Program-made: the position numbers and the translations under genes | DNA from: Magicicada septendecula | Lineage: Eukaryota; Arthropoda; Insecta; Hemiptera; Cicadidae | Length of the DNA: 64,000 nucleotides | Assembly: GCA_034769895.1 (NCBI GenBank) | Contig: CM068370.1 | Span: forward strand, 40,071,844-40,135,843 | Direction of reading: 5' to 3' | Shown: piece by piece, positions 13,279 to 23,745 of the stretch | Numbering within the stretch: the first letter of the stretch is position 1 | How the letters are laid out: each line of letters opens with the position of its first letter | The notes under the pieces: model-generated | Databases searched by the model: none | Told to the model about the DNA's origin: nothing | The model's input: the letters and a program-made list of their open reading frames with translations, nothing else

Positions 13279-14255
13279 ATATGCTCAATACAATGACGTC
13301 ACTTGTCCGCTGTTGTTTCAAGTTGTTTCCTTTTCTATCAGTTGTTTTATATCAAGCAGCATATATATGTTGCATTGTGACAGGCAACATATCCTTTCAA
13401 CTGGCTCCACATTAATTCAGTAGGATTTAGAATACAGTGATAAGGAGGAAGTCTTAAAACAACATGCCCCAATTTAAGCTAACTCACAAATGACTGTACA
13501 GACATTCTGCACATGCGTGTAATACATTACTGTGTGAACAGCGTCGACCCCCCTGACCAATAGCATTTCAGATTTTCCACGTGGGTTTTTCGCATCAGGA
13601 TTGAACTAAGAATAGAAATACTATATTTAGATCTCTTTACTGACATTTGGATTAATATTATTTATATTCCATTGTAATTTTACACAGTATTATGTTGTCA
13701 TTTCATGGCTATATAATTTTAATTTTTTTGTATGTTTTCTGTAAGGGCAGATATCTGCTTATGTTAATTATTTATTACTAATATCTACTAAGTCTGTAAT
13801 TAGTAGCTTAGAAAACTCAGTTACAAATTTAATAATTAGTAAATTTAAGATGTATTTCTACTTTAAAAAATTGAAACTTGTAGAAAATAGATAGGAACAT
13901 GAGTTACTAATCAAATATTAATTAAACAGTGTATTTTATAATTTAGAAGACTAACCATCTAGCTACAATTCTTCATTAGAATTGCTATTTTATAATAATT
14001 CAATCGTTGTTGGTTCTAGTGTTGTTCTGGTCTGGGAGATGTGTTTGGTAAAGTCTTGGCATTCGCACAAAGGTGCATGATTATGAAGATTGCAAAGTGC
14101 CAAAGGATGGGGAATTATTAGTGTGGTGTCACATGAACATTTGTTTTGTTAATAAGAACCAGTGTCATTTACTATCAGTATTTCTCTCGATAATGACTAT
14201 AAATTAATTAACACTTCCAAATAAAGTTTTTATTGATATCATTGATAAACAATGT
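13279..14255. other. AT-rich stretch, nothing recognised
   Basis: Very AT-rich sequence with many stops in all frames. No transposon end or coding pattern was recognised. Confidence 0.5.
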
Positions 14256-15825
14256 TTTACTTCCATGTTCCGTAAGAAAATCTCAAAAGTATGGTGATCG
14301 CGAAAAAAGATTATGTTCGAGATAAAGGCTGATTCTGATTGTACCACCCTCAAAATATGAAGGACTGTCATTTTCCAAAAAGTGTCTGTGTGTAGAATTT
14401 TTTTCTATGGCAAACGATAACTGCCAAAAATCCAAACAGAATCAAATAAATTTTTGTATATGTGCCCAAGTTGTAGAGGACTCAAGGCTTATTGATTATA
14501 GTGCTTTGTAAACACTACACTGATACTCCAATAATTTAACATGGGATTGGGAAGACACAGATTTAAACAAAAAGTCTCCTTTTTTAGTAAGAATGAAAAG
14601 TATTCTTATTAATTATCAATTTATATAAAATTTGACATTCTCAGTACATTGGTATGTCTTTGGTATTTTGGTATTGTAAGAGAATAATATTGTATAAATA
14701 TGTCCTATTAAGTTAAAATAATTGTGTTTCCATAATTTTGTTTTTGGAAACTTTGTGATTGGAATGGCCAGTTAAAAAACCAAAAACATTTTGCAACAAG
14801 TTTGCTGACTATGTTATCAGAGAAATTGGGAAACTTGTATGGCAATATTTAAGAACTGCCTATTAATTTTATGTATATTTATTATAAATATCGGTATGGA
14901 GAACCATACATGACTTCCATGTTGTAAGATTCATATTTAAAATCATTTACTTGAATTCGGTTCAATAATTTCTAAAAAAAAAAAATCCCCTGCCCTCAGA
15001 TTTTCACTATTTATAGATATTTTTGTTATTATGGGGTAGTCATTTAATATAATGTTTTTTTTCTTTGAGTCAGTCTATTAAAATTTGGTTCTGTATTCAT
15101 CAAGTAGATATCTCATTTGCCATTTTACAGTGGATTAATATGGCTTTATTTTCGTGGCACTTATTTATCAAAATTAAATACTTTACTCTAGTTAAAACAC
15201 AAAACAAATCAAGTAAACTACCCCTCCCCTTAACCGAACACGTCCTCACTTTTGATATTTACATTTTTATTGAGTAATAGTTTCATTATATATAATTTCT
15301 GAGGTATCTTATCCTTCAAAATGAAGTAGTGTATTTGACATCAGAAATGTAATTTTTTTAAAATTACCCCCTCCTCATTCAACTACCATTTTCATTTATA
15401 GAAAATTACCCCTCCTCCTTCAACTACCCTTTTCATTTATAGATGTTTCATTTACCTTTCTACAGTGAATTATTATGACCTTATTTTCAGGATACGTTAT
15501 TTATCAAAATTAAGTACTTTAATGTAAACGTAAAACATTGCAGGTAAACTACCCCTCCCCCTTAACCGATCTTAACCAAAATCATTAGGCCTTGAGTCCT
15601 CTACAGCTTGGGCACATATGCAAAAAAGTATTTGAATCTGTTTGAATTTGCGGCAGTTATAGTTCACCATTAAAAAAATTCGATATATAAACACACACAC
15701 ACTTTTCAGAAAATGACTTTTCTTCATGTTTTGAGAGTAGTTCAATCAGAATCAGCCCTTATCTCGAACATGATTTTTTTTGCGATCACTATACTTCCAT
15801 TTCCTTACAGAACATGGAAGAAAAA
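14256..15825. mobile_element. Element H, copy 1: non-coding element with long terminal inverted repeats
   Basis: The first ~245 bp (14256-14500, starting TTTACTTCCATGTTC) recur in reverse complement at 15582-15825 with moderate divergence. Both arms contain GATCGCGAAAAA-like, GCTGATTCTGATTG and GTAGAGGACTCAAGGC blocks. The interior has imperfect direct repeats of a module made of CTACCCCTCC, ATTTATAGATATTTC and ATTTATCAAAATTAA pieces (around 15090-15240 and 15415-15560). No ORF has a transposase signature, so it is probably a non-autonomous DNA transposon or fold-back element. A second copy of the family lies at 25351-25491 plus 55202-56600. I could not define a target duplication. Confidence 0.7.
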
Positions 15826-16748
15826 ATCAGTAATTGATTGTTTTCCTATTTTCAAAAATGGAAAAACGCTGGTCAGCAAAAATATATGTAAGTAACACCG
15901 GTCAGAAGAAAGTAATACCGTCCTGTGCTGTTGAGATACAGCTCATAGTCTTCTGCTGTTTGCTTGATAAGCTAGCTGATGGCTGCATGAGGCTGCTACT
16001 CTTCATTGAATGTTCGCTTATAACACAATGTAAAGTAAATCACTTGAGCTGTCTCCATCCCACTCATTTTCTCCCTCCTAAAAGTACCCTATTCTTCTGT
16101 AGAACTACTGAGACAGCCTCAGTAGTAGTGCTTGTGAAGTAATTACAAGTGACTGATTTTATTGAGATAGCTTGTATTTTTAGGCTTGTAAATCTGTAGG
16201 CTTATGCTACTTAGGTATTTTGGGTTAGTAACAGTGCAGTAGTACTGCAGTCAACATACAAGTGAAGTTTTATGTATCCATTAAATAATTTTTTAAATGA
16301 AGTGGCGTAGTGAAATGCCCGGCAGTAGCTATCCTATCTCTCAGTGTCACACCAAGGGTATTAGGGTGAACCCCCCAAGAATGATAAAGAAAAAGGGATG
16401 TGTTACATTTTTTTAATGTATCATTAAAAATCTAGTTAGTGACAGAAATAGAATTAAATAAGTACCTAGTTGGTTGTGTATGACCATTTTTAATTGTAGT
16501 ATGCTACAGCAGTCTTGTGAGTATGAAATCACTTCGTGTAAACATTGTTAGTTGCCTGATGGTTAAGGGATGGTTCAAATTTCTAGCATAGTTCTTGTGG
16601 TTATGTCCTTGTAGCAAGTAGAAAAGAGGTAGCCTTTGAATATTTATTCAGTCCACAGTGTATTCAGAATGATTTACGATTTTTATTATGAAGTTCCTGA
16701 GAAACTTAACAATTTTCTGTTTTAACCCGTTTTTTGCTTCCTAGTGGA
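15826..16748. other. No recognised gene
   Basis: A 102-codon plus-strand ORF (15834-16142) is open but resembles nothing I know and has no conserved motif, so it is not called. The rest is AT-rich. Confidence 0.4.
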
Positions 16749-16752
16749 ATCT

Positions 16753-17809
16753 TGTAACGGGACAAATATTTGAGCTGTATTTTTATTATGTGCATTAACG
16801 AGGAGTTACCCATGTAGGGCCTCAATTCTAACCGTAGAAATTCCTTGTCGGGGCACCTGTTGCACATTTGGTCTGTATGCCCTGCAATAAGGACTGTTTC
16901 CTGATGCTATGGAATGTGAACCTGTGCGCGGATGATTGCTCTTCCGTTTGAAAATATCACAAACTTTAGCGAGCCTTAGGACTATGGTATGTCGGCCACC
17001 TTACTGTAGACTCGCTCTCAGAAAGGAAGCAAATTACTGTGTCACGTGATTCATTTCAGCCAATGAAAAGACAAGCTGGTCAGCATGAACGCTCCTTGGC
17101 CATCTTTTGGGACGCTGATGTTGGCGTCTGTCTTACAACAGTCATAGAACCGTGCGGTTCAACACCGAGGCTCGCGAGCCGAAAATTTCATAAAGCTCGA
17201 GTAAAACAGTGAAAATGGTAACCTTTTGATACAGTGAATAAATGTAAGCAACAGCCACGTTTCGGAATTAAAACAGTAACATTTTCGGACAAATAGTGAG
17301 ACAAATACGGGGTGCAGCACATGTCACCAGGGACGCCGTTAATACGTAACTGTATATCAATCAATCTTCTTAACTATGAAACTATAAATCAACGAGAACT
17401 CTAAATAAAGTATAATGGGGTAAAATGAATGAATGTGTGTACAAGCAATTACTGGGCTGCCTTTATTTAGTATAAGTAAATTTTAACCAATAGTCAATAA
17501 TAATTTGAATAATAGAAAATGCTGAAGTCTATGTGTTTGTATTAACTGGGGGTCTCGACCTCAAAGCTGAAGTAGTTTGAATTGGAATTCTAAAGATCAT
17601 AATCAACCGAAGTTATATTATTGTTTAAAAATGCCTGAACACAAAAAACAAAAAAACAAAAAACAAAATGAGAGTCGAATACTTTAATGAGGTAAACCCC
17701 CCTAAGTCACGCTTATAATTCACAGATTCATGTGAAGAACTCTGGCTACTCAAGGTAAGTTTATTGTATTATTATAATTAAAATGTGGTAAATAAAAGGT
17801 AATATTACA
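16753..17809 (+). mobile_element. Solo LTR F (1,057 bp) with 4-bp target duplication
   Basis: It begins TGTAACGGGACAAATATTTG and ends GGTAATATTACA, flanked on both sides by ATCT (16749-16752 and 17810-17813). No primer-binding site follows and no PPT precedes it, so it is a solo LTR left by recombination between two LTRs. The first 11 bases equal the start of LTR A. The block 16811-17160 is about 330 bp and GC-richer than its surroundings, and it recurs inverted in LTR E (62640-62965), so F and E belong to one family. A CCAAT-like box (about 17064) and an AATAAA signal (about 17404) lie inside. Confidence 0.85.
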
Positions 17810-17813
17810 ATCT

Positions 17814-18188
17814 TACATATGTGGCTATTGTTTTATATAGTTTTTTGGTATTTTTTTTAATTTATGCTTTATTATCATTTTGAAAACAAATCAACAGTTA
17901 AACAATGAGAAAACATACTCAGTTAGCAGAAGTTTGAATTTTTTTTAAATTCATGGGGGAAAATTTGTGCCAGTTTTTGGTGTGTTTATTTTATTTATAT
18001 TGGTATGTTAGATGTCATCTTTATTGTTCCATGCCTTTGTTGAATTTCATGTTTAAAACAAAGTAAATACAGAAAACTGCTTTTTTAATTTTTGTAAGTT
18101 TTATTCACCAGAATCTAAAGGTACAATTTTGAACCTCACTGCGTTGACGAGGAACGATCACTACTGCTCCAATGCATTTTATCGTGAT
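17814..18188. other. AT-rich stretch, nothing recognised
   Basis: Low-complexity AT-rich sequence between solo LTR F and the possible PIF/Harbinger remnant. Confidence 0.4.
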
Positions 18189-18340
18189 ATAGTTCGGGAT
18201 ACAATTCGAACTCCGCCGCCTGAGCAGCGCTGCCAGTGTGTCGCAGTCTGGCAGCTTGGCGGCATGCAGCACATACATTTAGTATGTCATTTTTACCTTC
18301 CAATGATGAGAAACTCATGGATTAAGCTCTTGAAAAGGAT

Positions 18341-18664
18341 ATGACGAATATGACCAAATTCAATTCCACGATAGAAACTTCCGGAGAACACAGCAAAACA
18401 GTGTTGATTAGCCTACCTCCTTCAATAATGATACAAGCAAAATCCAAAATTTTTAATATTTTAACAAAGTATGAACTTCGAAATGCCGAAATCATTTCTT
18501 CGTCTACTCGAGAGACTGAGGAATTGACACCAATCTACTTACCAGCGAGTACCATATCATCACATGATAGCACCAGCCATGACTTTTCTGGTGCAGATCA
18601 GGCTCTAAATCTCGAAAATCTAACAAATATACATTACTTGGACTATAGACATTACAAAATGTAA
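18341..18664 (+). pseudogene. Possible MADF/BESS-type protein, C-terminal fragment
   Basis: A 107-codon ORF follows another open stretch (18129-18344) ending in HFYLPMMRNSWIKLLKRI in a neighbouring frame. Residues about 24-47 (LPPSIMIQAKSKIFNILTK) have the hydrophobic spacing of a BESS dimerisation motif, and the tail is rich in Ser, Thr and Asn. No MADF domain is present, so it is at best a fragment. The call rests on one short helix and on its position opposite a Harbinger-like transposase piece; it may be spurious. Confidence 0.25.
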
Positions 18665-19514
18665 TAAACATGTGAATTTTTGTAATAATAAAAATTGATA
18701 TTTAACTGTGCATTTAACTGTGGATTATGAATAGAAAGTGGAAAATGTGTGTTGTATACGAAGTTCATATGAAATTCAAGTCTCTATTGTCAAACATACA
18801 GTGAATCTCTGTTATGTGTACTAAATTAAGGAACCACTTTAAAAACTTAAAATTTGTGCAGTAATCACACAAGTAATTTCATCCATGTCCACCATCCATA
18901 CTGTCGTGTTTTATTATTTTTATTAAATAATTATTTAAATAATCACAAACTCCCACTTACCTGTAATTTTCAATCAATTCATGCGAGCCTTTGTGTTCGT
19001 CTGGCCAGACGGAATTCTTGTAGTCGACTGCCTGTTTTCTGCGCGCACAGCGCGAAGGTATTTCTTAATATGTGACCAGACCATGGGAAAGTTGGCCGTC
19101 TGAGTGCGCGGTTGGAAACGCGTGCGCCCCCTCGTTGATAAAAGTACATTCCTTAGCCACACCGCAACTGTTTGACAATATAGTCCACTCACCGTAATTT
19201 CTTATTCACAATTCCCGATGCGTATTTTCTTATGGTTACCGAACAGTACCATGACTGGTTTTAAAATGATTAAAATTTGTTTCCCCCTTTTGCCCCGTTA
19301 CAATACATACATACTACACAGAGTCGAATGAAAAACTGCGTACATATGCAGGCCTACTAACTACATATATACATACTTGCATTACTTGTCATATGTCGCT
19401 TTAAAATTTACTTTTTTTTTTAGGAAGTTTATTTACGTAGGGTTACAAAAAGTTTCTGTTGGGCACTAATACACTGTTGGGTTGTAGAAGGCTTCATGTG
19501 TTCAGCAACCAAAC

Positions 19515-19730
19515 TCAGCACCATACCGACTGATTATAATTGAGTCTGCAGTATTGTGTAAATACGAGAGCTTCATCCCATTGAAATTGCCTTTCTACCA
19601 ATATTTTAAAACATCCTTCTTCTTCACGACTTTTGAAGACATCATCAGTGGCTCTCCTTTTCCGTTTGTGGATAAATAAAGCTAGTATTAGCAGAGTGTC
19701 ATCGTTGCCTTCTTCTTGTAGTAATTTCAT
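19515..19730 (-). pseudogene. Possible Harbinger transposase (HARBI1-like), N-terminal fragment
   Basis: The ORF carries an acidic start (LLQEEGNDD), a hydrophobic and basic segment (LALFIHKRKRRATDD), then REEEGCFKILVERQFQWDEA and FTQYCRL. That order (basic patch, glycine then two hydrophobics, then a Phe/Tyr-rich YCRL/YFRM-like motif) is the usual N-terminus of PIF/Harbinger transposases before the DDE domain. The DDE catalytic domain is absent. Confidence is limited because only about 60 residues can be judged. Confidence 0.4.
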
Positions 19731-19962
19731 TAGTTTTAGTTTCTTGAAAGCAATGGATGACGTATTGGTACTGTATAAACGTCAATATGAACTACGTAAT
19801 AAGCGAAATATGAATATTATCACCTTCCCTCAGCCAGCACTGCCGCCACTTTGGAAGTGAGAAATGAAAACACCAAAACCGCCATGGCGGCGCCGCCAAT
19901 GGTGCTCCGCACTGGCAGCGGGGCACCGAGCTGCCTTGGCGGCGAGTTTTGAAATCGCACCT

Positions 19963-20259
19963 TAAGTCAAGAACATAATGAAAGAAAATGCTGTATCCGT
20001 AATTGAAATTCCACGTGTTATGTTCCCTTTACTATATCAAATGTATCATTGTCAAAACATTCTATCTGCAGCAGACATCTTAAGGTCTGGTCACAGACAT
20101 ACCTATTGGTACATGGATGGTACATCAATAAGCACACAACACACACACACATGCACACACATTGCAATATATTAGGTCACATAGAATAAACACATTTACA
20201 AAAGAGCAATTGTTTGTTTCTTGTAAACCAGCCTTGTAATTCGGTTCTAAGACAGTATT
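19963..20259. other. No gene; short CA-rich microsatellite
   Basis: Mostly AT-rich DNA with an imperfect CA repeat at about 20136-20162. It ends at the ATCT target duplication of the LTR/PBS array. Confidence 0.5.
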
Positions 20260-20387
20260 ATCTTGAAACAATAGTATTTATCAATTACTAAATTAATATA
20301 TTCGAGTCCATGTTCTCGGGCGCCAATGGAACAATATAAATTTATGTGCAAATAGTAAAATATTCAAGTCCCTAGTTCGGGGGCCAA

Positions 20388-21542
20388 TGAAACAATATAA
20401 ATTCTGTCAAATTAATAATAAACTCTTACCTTAGGGTTCTTTCTCCAGAGTCCTACAGCTGAAAGAAAACAGCTGCAGATGGGTTATTTAGGAAGGATGG
20501 TAAAAATATAATAATACAGTTTATATTTAAACAAATTGCTTCTGATTTATTAGACACATTAATTATTTTGTCTTACTTTGATAACAATTAAAGTTTTAAT
20601 TTCTTTTCGGGTAAATCTTCGTATTAGTAACATATGAAATCAAACGAATGAGTAAAATGAACATTTCTTACTCGACTAGCCTACGACAAATTATTTATAG
20701 TTTTTAATGAACCAGTACGTTTTATTTTTACTTGTTTAATTTATATCTTTTGCCTTAGAGATCTCTATTGTTTAGTAAAATGTCTGTAAATGTAAATGTT
20801 ACAATATAGTAGTTAAAAGTTCTGAAATGATAATATGGTACTCATCCTGGTAGTGGCTTCGCTCCAACTGATGATGCACGTGTTTTATCCCTCACTTCGA
20901 AAGTCGCTGTATACTCATTAAAGTAATTTTATCTCTGCTGTTATTGAGTTTTACTGATTACTAAAACCATATTGTTCACATTTAATAATGGTGTCGGTCC
21001 ACGTAACTTTATCGGTACGAGCACTGATAGCTTTTTAACTAGTTGACCACTTTCTTAGTTTGCACACACTCCCGCAACTGTTTATAATGAGTTTACTGTG
21101 TTTCACTGATTTGATTTAATATCTCCACATGTGGTAATATCAAGTCGGCCGACGTAACTTTGCTCGAGCACTTGGATGGTTAATTTTCTGGCCGCGCTAT
21201 TATTTATACACTGTTAGTTGTTTTTACTGGAGAGGCCGACTATTATTTATGGCCTATCCTACATGTCCGAGGCCACTGTTTTTAAGTAAACTGCAGATGA
21301 CTGTAATTTTCTGTTGCCCGATGCTAACACTATGGTGACAAGGTTCTTACCGTGATTCACAAAGACTGCTGGAGAGCTGTTGCGTAATACGTCTGGGCTG
21401 GGCTGTCTAGACATCAACAATAACACTGTATGTTGCTGGTTACAAGGGGCACCTCACAGGTGAATGCTGACTGCTTTCAAATTAAAACTGAATTGAATTG
21501 AATTTTTACTGTTTATCTAGCATACAAATCTGTACCGTTACA
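20388..21542 (-). mobile_element. LTR-b of the composite array
   Basis: On the minus strand it runs from TGTAACGGTACAG to a TTTCA end (plus strand TGAAACAATATAAATTC to CCGTTACA). It shares many blocks with LTR-a, such as the one starting CGGCCGACGTAAC at about 21147 and GACTGCTGGAGAGCTGTTGC at about 21365. It is clearly diverged from LTR-a, so the two were not identical copies made in one recent reverse transcription. Confidence 0.75.
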
Positions 21543-21545
21543 ATT

Positions 21546-21564
21546 GGTCCCTGTTCGGGCGCCA
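21546..21564 (-). other. Primer-binding site between two LTRs
   Basis: On the minus strand it reads TGGCGCCCGAACAGGGACC. Its first 18 bases are complementary to the 3' end of lysine tRNA, the primer type also used by element C here. It lies in a spacer of only 23 bp between LTR-a and LTR-b, where an internal coding region should be. Confidence 0.8.
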
Positions 21565-21565
21565 A

Positions 21566-22559
21566 TGAAACAATAGTATTTAATTCAATTAATAATATAA
21601 TATCTTACCTTCGGTTTCTCTTCCAAAGTCCTACAGACGAAAACAGCTGCAGACAAGGTTATATGGGTTTGAGTTTCGGAATAACTACGCTAACACAAAT
21701 TTTGCGTATTCTAACAAATTGACTTTCTTTAATGCAATCTTTGTTTTCCCTTTACATTCAACCTACACTCTCAATACAAAACAAAAAGACATAAATATGT
21801 AACCAATCACTATCAACTAATCTGAAACTAGCGTAAAAATAGCGTTATTTTGGGAACCAGCACTTTGCAACACACTCTCACTCATACTCTTTACATTTCT
21901 TTTTTTTTTTTAAACCTTGTTATTATAGTTCAGTATTTGTATTTATTTATAAATTTCTGGAATTGTTCAGATAGTGTTATGGAAGTTACTTAACACATCC
22001 ACGGCATTCCTTACTATCTACTCACCGCCTCGTGTGGTTAGCTGTTTCGTGTCACTTAAAAAATGTTAGTTCAATCGATCATGAATTCTTTACACTGCCG
22101 CGACACACTCCGTCTTATTTTTAAGTTTTACGTTACCACTTTGTTAACAATTTGTCGGCCGACATAACTTTTGCTCGAGCACTTAGTTGGTTAATTGGGT
22201 GGCCGCGCGGCCATGAGTTGCAGTAGAACTAATTAGTTGTATTGGATAGGCCTACTTTAATTTCGGCCTATCTTACACGCCCGAGGCCACGGTTTTTTGT
22301 TAATGCACTAGCAGACTACCATCTGCTGCCACTGTCTGCTGCAAATACTAGAGTGACACACTGCTTACTGTGTTTCACACACAAAGACTGCTGGAGAGCT
22401 GTTGCATAATACGTCTGGCTTGGCTGTCTCCAGACATCAACAATTTATGATAACAATTGTATGTTGCTGGTTACAATGGGGCACCTCACAGGTGAATACT
22501 GACAATTAAAACTGAATTGAATCTTTACTGTTTCTAGCATACAAATCTGTACTGTTACA
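21566..22559 (-). mobile_element. LTR-a of the composite array
   Basis: On the minus strand it runs from TGTAACAGTACAG (ending at 22559) to TTTCA at 21566, directly followed by the PBS. It is about 160 bp shorter than LTR-b. It sits at the 5' position of the array on the minus strand. Confidence 0.75.
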
Positions 22560-22703
22560 ATCTACCGTATTATCATTATAGTCTCTGGTTTGTTGACTCA
22601 CTAATGTGCTCCCTGTATACATGCACACACACATATATATGTTTTACAGGAGTAATGTGTGATATTGTAAATAATGTATTTGACAGTTAATTGTAATTTC
22701 CAG

Positions 22704-22959
22704 GTACAACTCACAGCATTCAGACTTGTGTTCAGAACTTAAATTAGAAGCCGTATTGTGGGCGGCAAGATTGTTACCAAGCAAAGCTCTACGTAAATTT
22801 CATAATGCTGCAGACTTGGATGGGTTTGTACCGAACATGTCAGGCAATCTGGCCATCACGATGGAGGTTTATCAGATAAAATTGGCTGTACAACCTGGTG
22901 GAGGATTGTTTGAAGTCTCGTTGACATATCACATCAAAGAAGATACCTTCAAAATTAGG
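22704..22959 (+). CDS. Single internal exon of an unidentified host gene (tentatively DUF229-like)
   Basis: An acceptor (TAATTTCCAG, to 22703) and a donor (AGG then GTATGT at 22960) bracket a 256-bp open segment in one frame without stops. It encodes NSQHSDLCSELKLEAVLW..., a middle part with MSGNLAITMEVYQIKLAV and an end QPGGGLFEVSLTYHIKED. The codon pattern looks coding, unlike the surrounding AT-rich DNA. The PGGGLFEVSL segment after a conserved strand recalls the C-terminal part of DUF229 proteins (alkaline-phosphatase superfamily), from memory only. Neither upstream nor downstream exons were recognised in the window; the flanking introns would be full of transposons. It could also be a stranded or processed exon. 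Confidence 0.45.
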
Positions 22960-23014
22960 GTATGTTTTCTACAGAAACATTCTGCTTTAAAACAGGTTTT
23001 TTTTTCTTTTGTGT

Positions 23015-23745
23015 CGGCCATCTAAGGACCACATGCCAGTTTCAATTCTTTACTCTTTGTTGTTTTCTTTTTCTCCAGTATTCTTTCATCTTTTCACTGT
23101 GTCTCTTCTTCCTGTCTTCAGTCCACTTTGAACCTGCGTTTTTCTCTCCTACCCTGCACGCCTTCCATTTTTAACACTTTTGCCCAAAAAACTTCTCTTT
23201 TAATTGCTTCTTCTGCATGTACATTATTTTTTCAAAATCCTTTTGGACTGGACTTCTTTAATCCAACTTGATGTTGACTTCTTCCTCCACAGAAATTTGA
23301 AGATCTGCTTTGTTAACCTGTTGTCATCCATTCTATATAAATGTCCAAAAAATAATAGTCTTCTTTCTCTCATTGTTTCTGTATATTTTCTATACTTTGA
23401 GATATTTCATCATTATTTCTTAATTTCCATCTTTCTGAAGTTTTTCGTGGGCCTAATATTTTCCAAATAATTCGTCTTTCCAATATTTCTATTTTGTCTA
23501 AATTATAATTCATTGCTAGACATTCACTTGCATATAGGCATTCTGGCTTCACTACTGTACTGTAATGCCTTATTTTCGTATTTTTAGATATGCACTTTTT
23601 ATTGTAAATATCTTTAGTTATACCATATGCCCTTTCCATCTTATGAATCCTTTCTCCTATAGCAGATTTTTCCAAGCCATTCTCTTGAATTATCTCTCCT
23701 AGATATTTAAATTTTCGAACCCTCTCTATTCGACCCAGTAAGGGT
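23015..23745 (-). pseudogene. LINE reverse transcriptase C-terminal remnant
   Basis: On the minus strand, from about 23740, it encodes IERVRKFKYLGEIIQENG, then an ORF with GERIHKMERAYGI, ISKNTKIRHYSTVVKPECLY and ILERRIIWKILGPRKTSERW. This is the standard RT thumb and C-terminal order of RTE/CR1-like LINEs (the FKYLG box followed by the ERRILR-IlG box). Downstream (23110-23020) KEYWRKRKQQRVKN and a tryptophan-containing tail mark the ORF end. It is truncated at its 5' side and frame-shifted. It differs from the LINE at 10.6-11.3 kb. Confidence 0.8.

Larger units (their letters stand above)
18189..19962. mobile_element. Possible PIF/Harbinger-type remnant (two ORF fragments between GC-rich ends)
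   Basis: A GC-rich end at 18189-18265 (CCGCCGCC...GCGCTGCCAGTG...CTTGGCGGC) resembles the reverse complement of 19870-19962 (CTCGCCGCCAAGGCAGC...GCTGCCAGTGCGG), suggesting diverged inverted ends. Between them lie a plus-strand ORF with a possible BESS-like helix and a minus-strand ORF resembling the N-terminal region of Harbinger transposases. PIF/Harbinger elements usually carry a transposase and a separate Myb/MADF-type DNA-binding protein, which fits. The right end is followed by TTA, a typical PIF target, but I could not match it on the left. Confidence 0.35.
20264..22559 (-). mobile_element. Composite array of LTRs and LTR ends alternating with tRNA-Lys primer-binding sites
   Basis: Plus-strand order: a 42-bp LTR end (20264-20305), PBS (20306-20325), a 41-bp LTR end (20327-20367), PBS (20368-20386), LTR-b (20388-21542), PBS (21546-21564), LTR-a (21566-22559). 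The whole is flanked by ATCT (20260-20263 and 22560-22563), the 4-bp target duplication expected of a Ty3-type element. There is no gag, pol or PPT anywhere inside. The 42-bp end matches LTR-a (CAATAGTATTT) and the 41-bp end matches LTR-b (CAATATAAATT). All three PBS copies are variants of the same tRNA-Lys 3' sequence. A single flanking duplication implies one integration of an already rearranged DNA, or later recombination between related copies. Confidence 0.75.
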
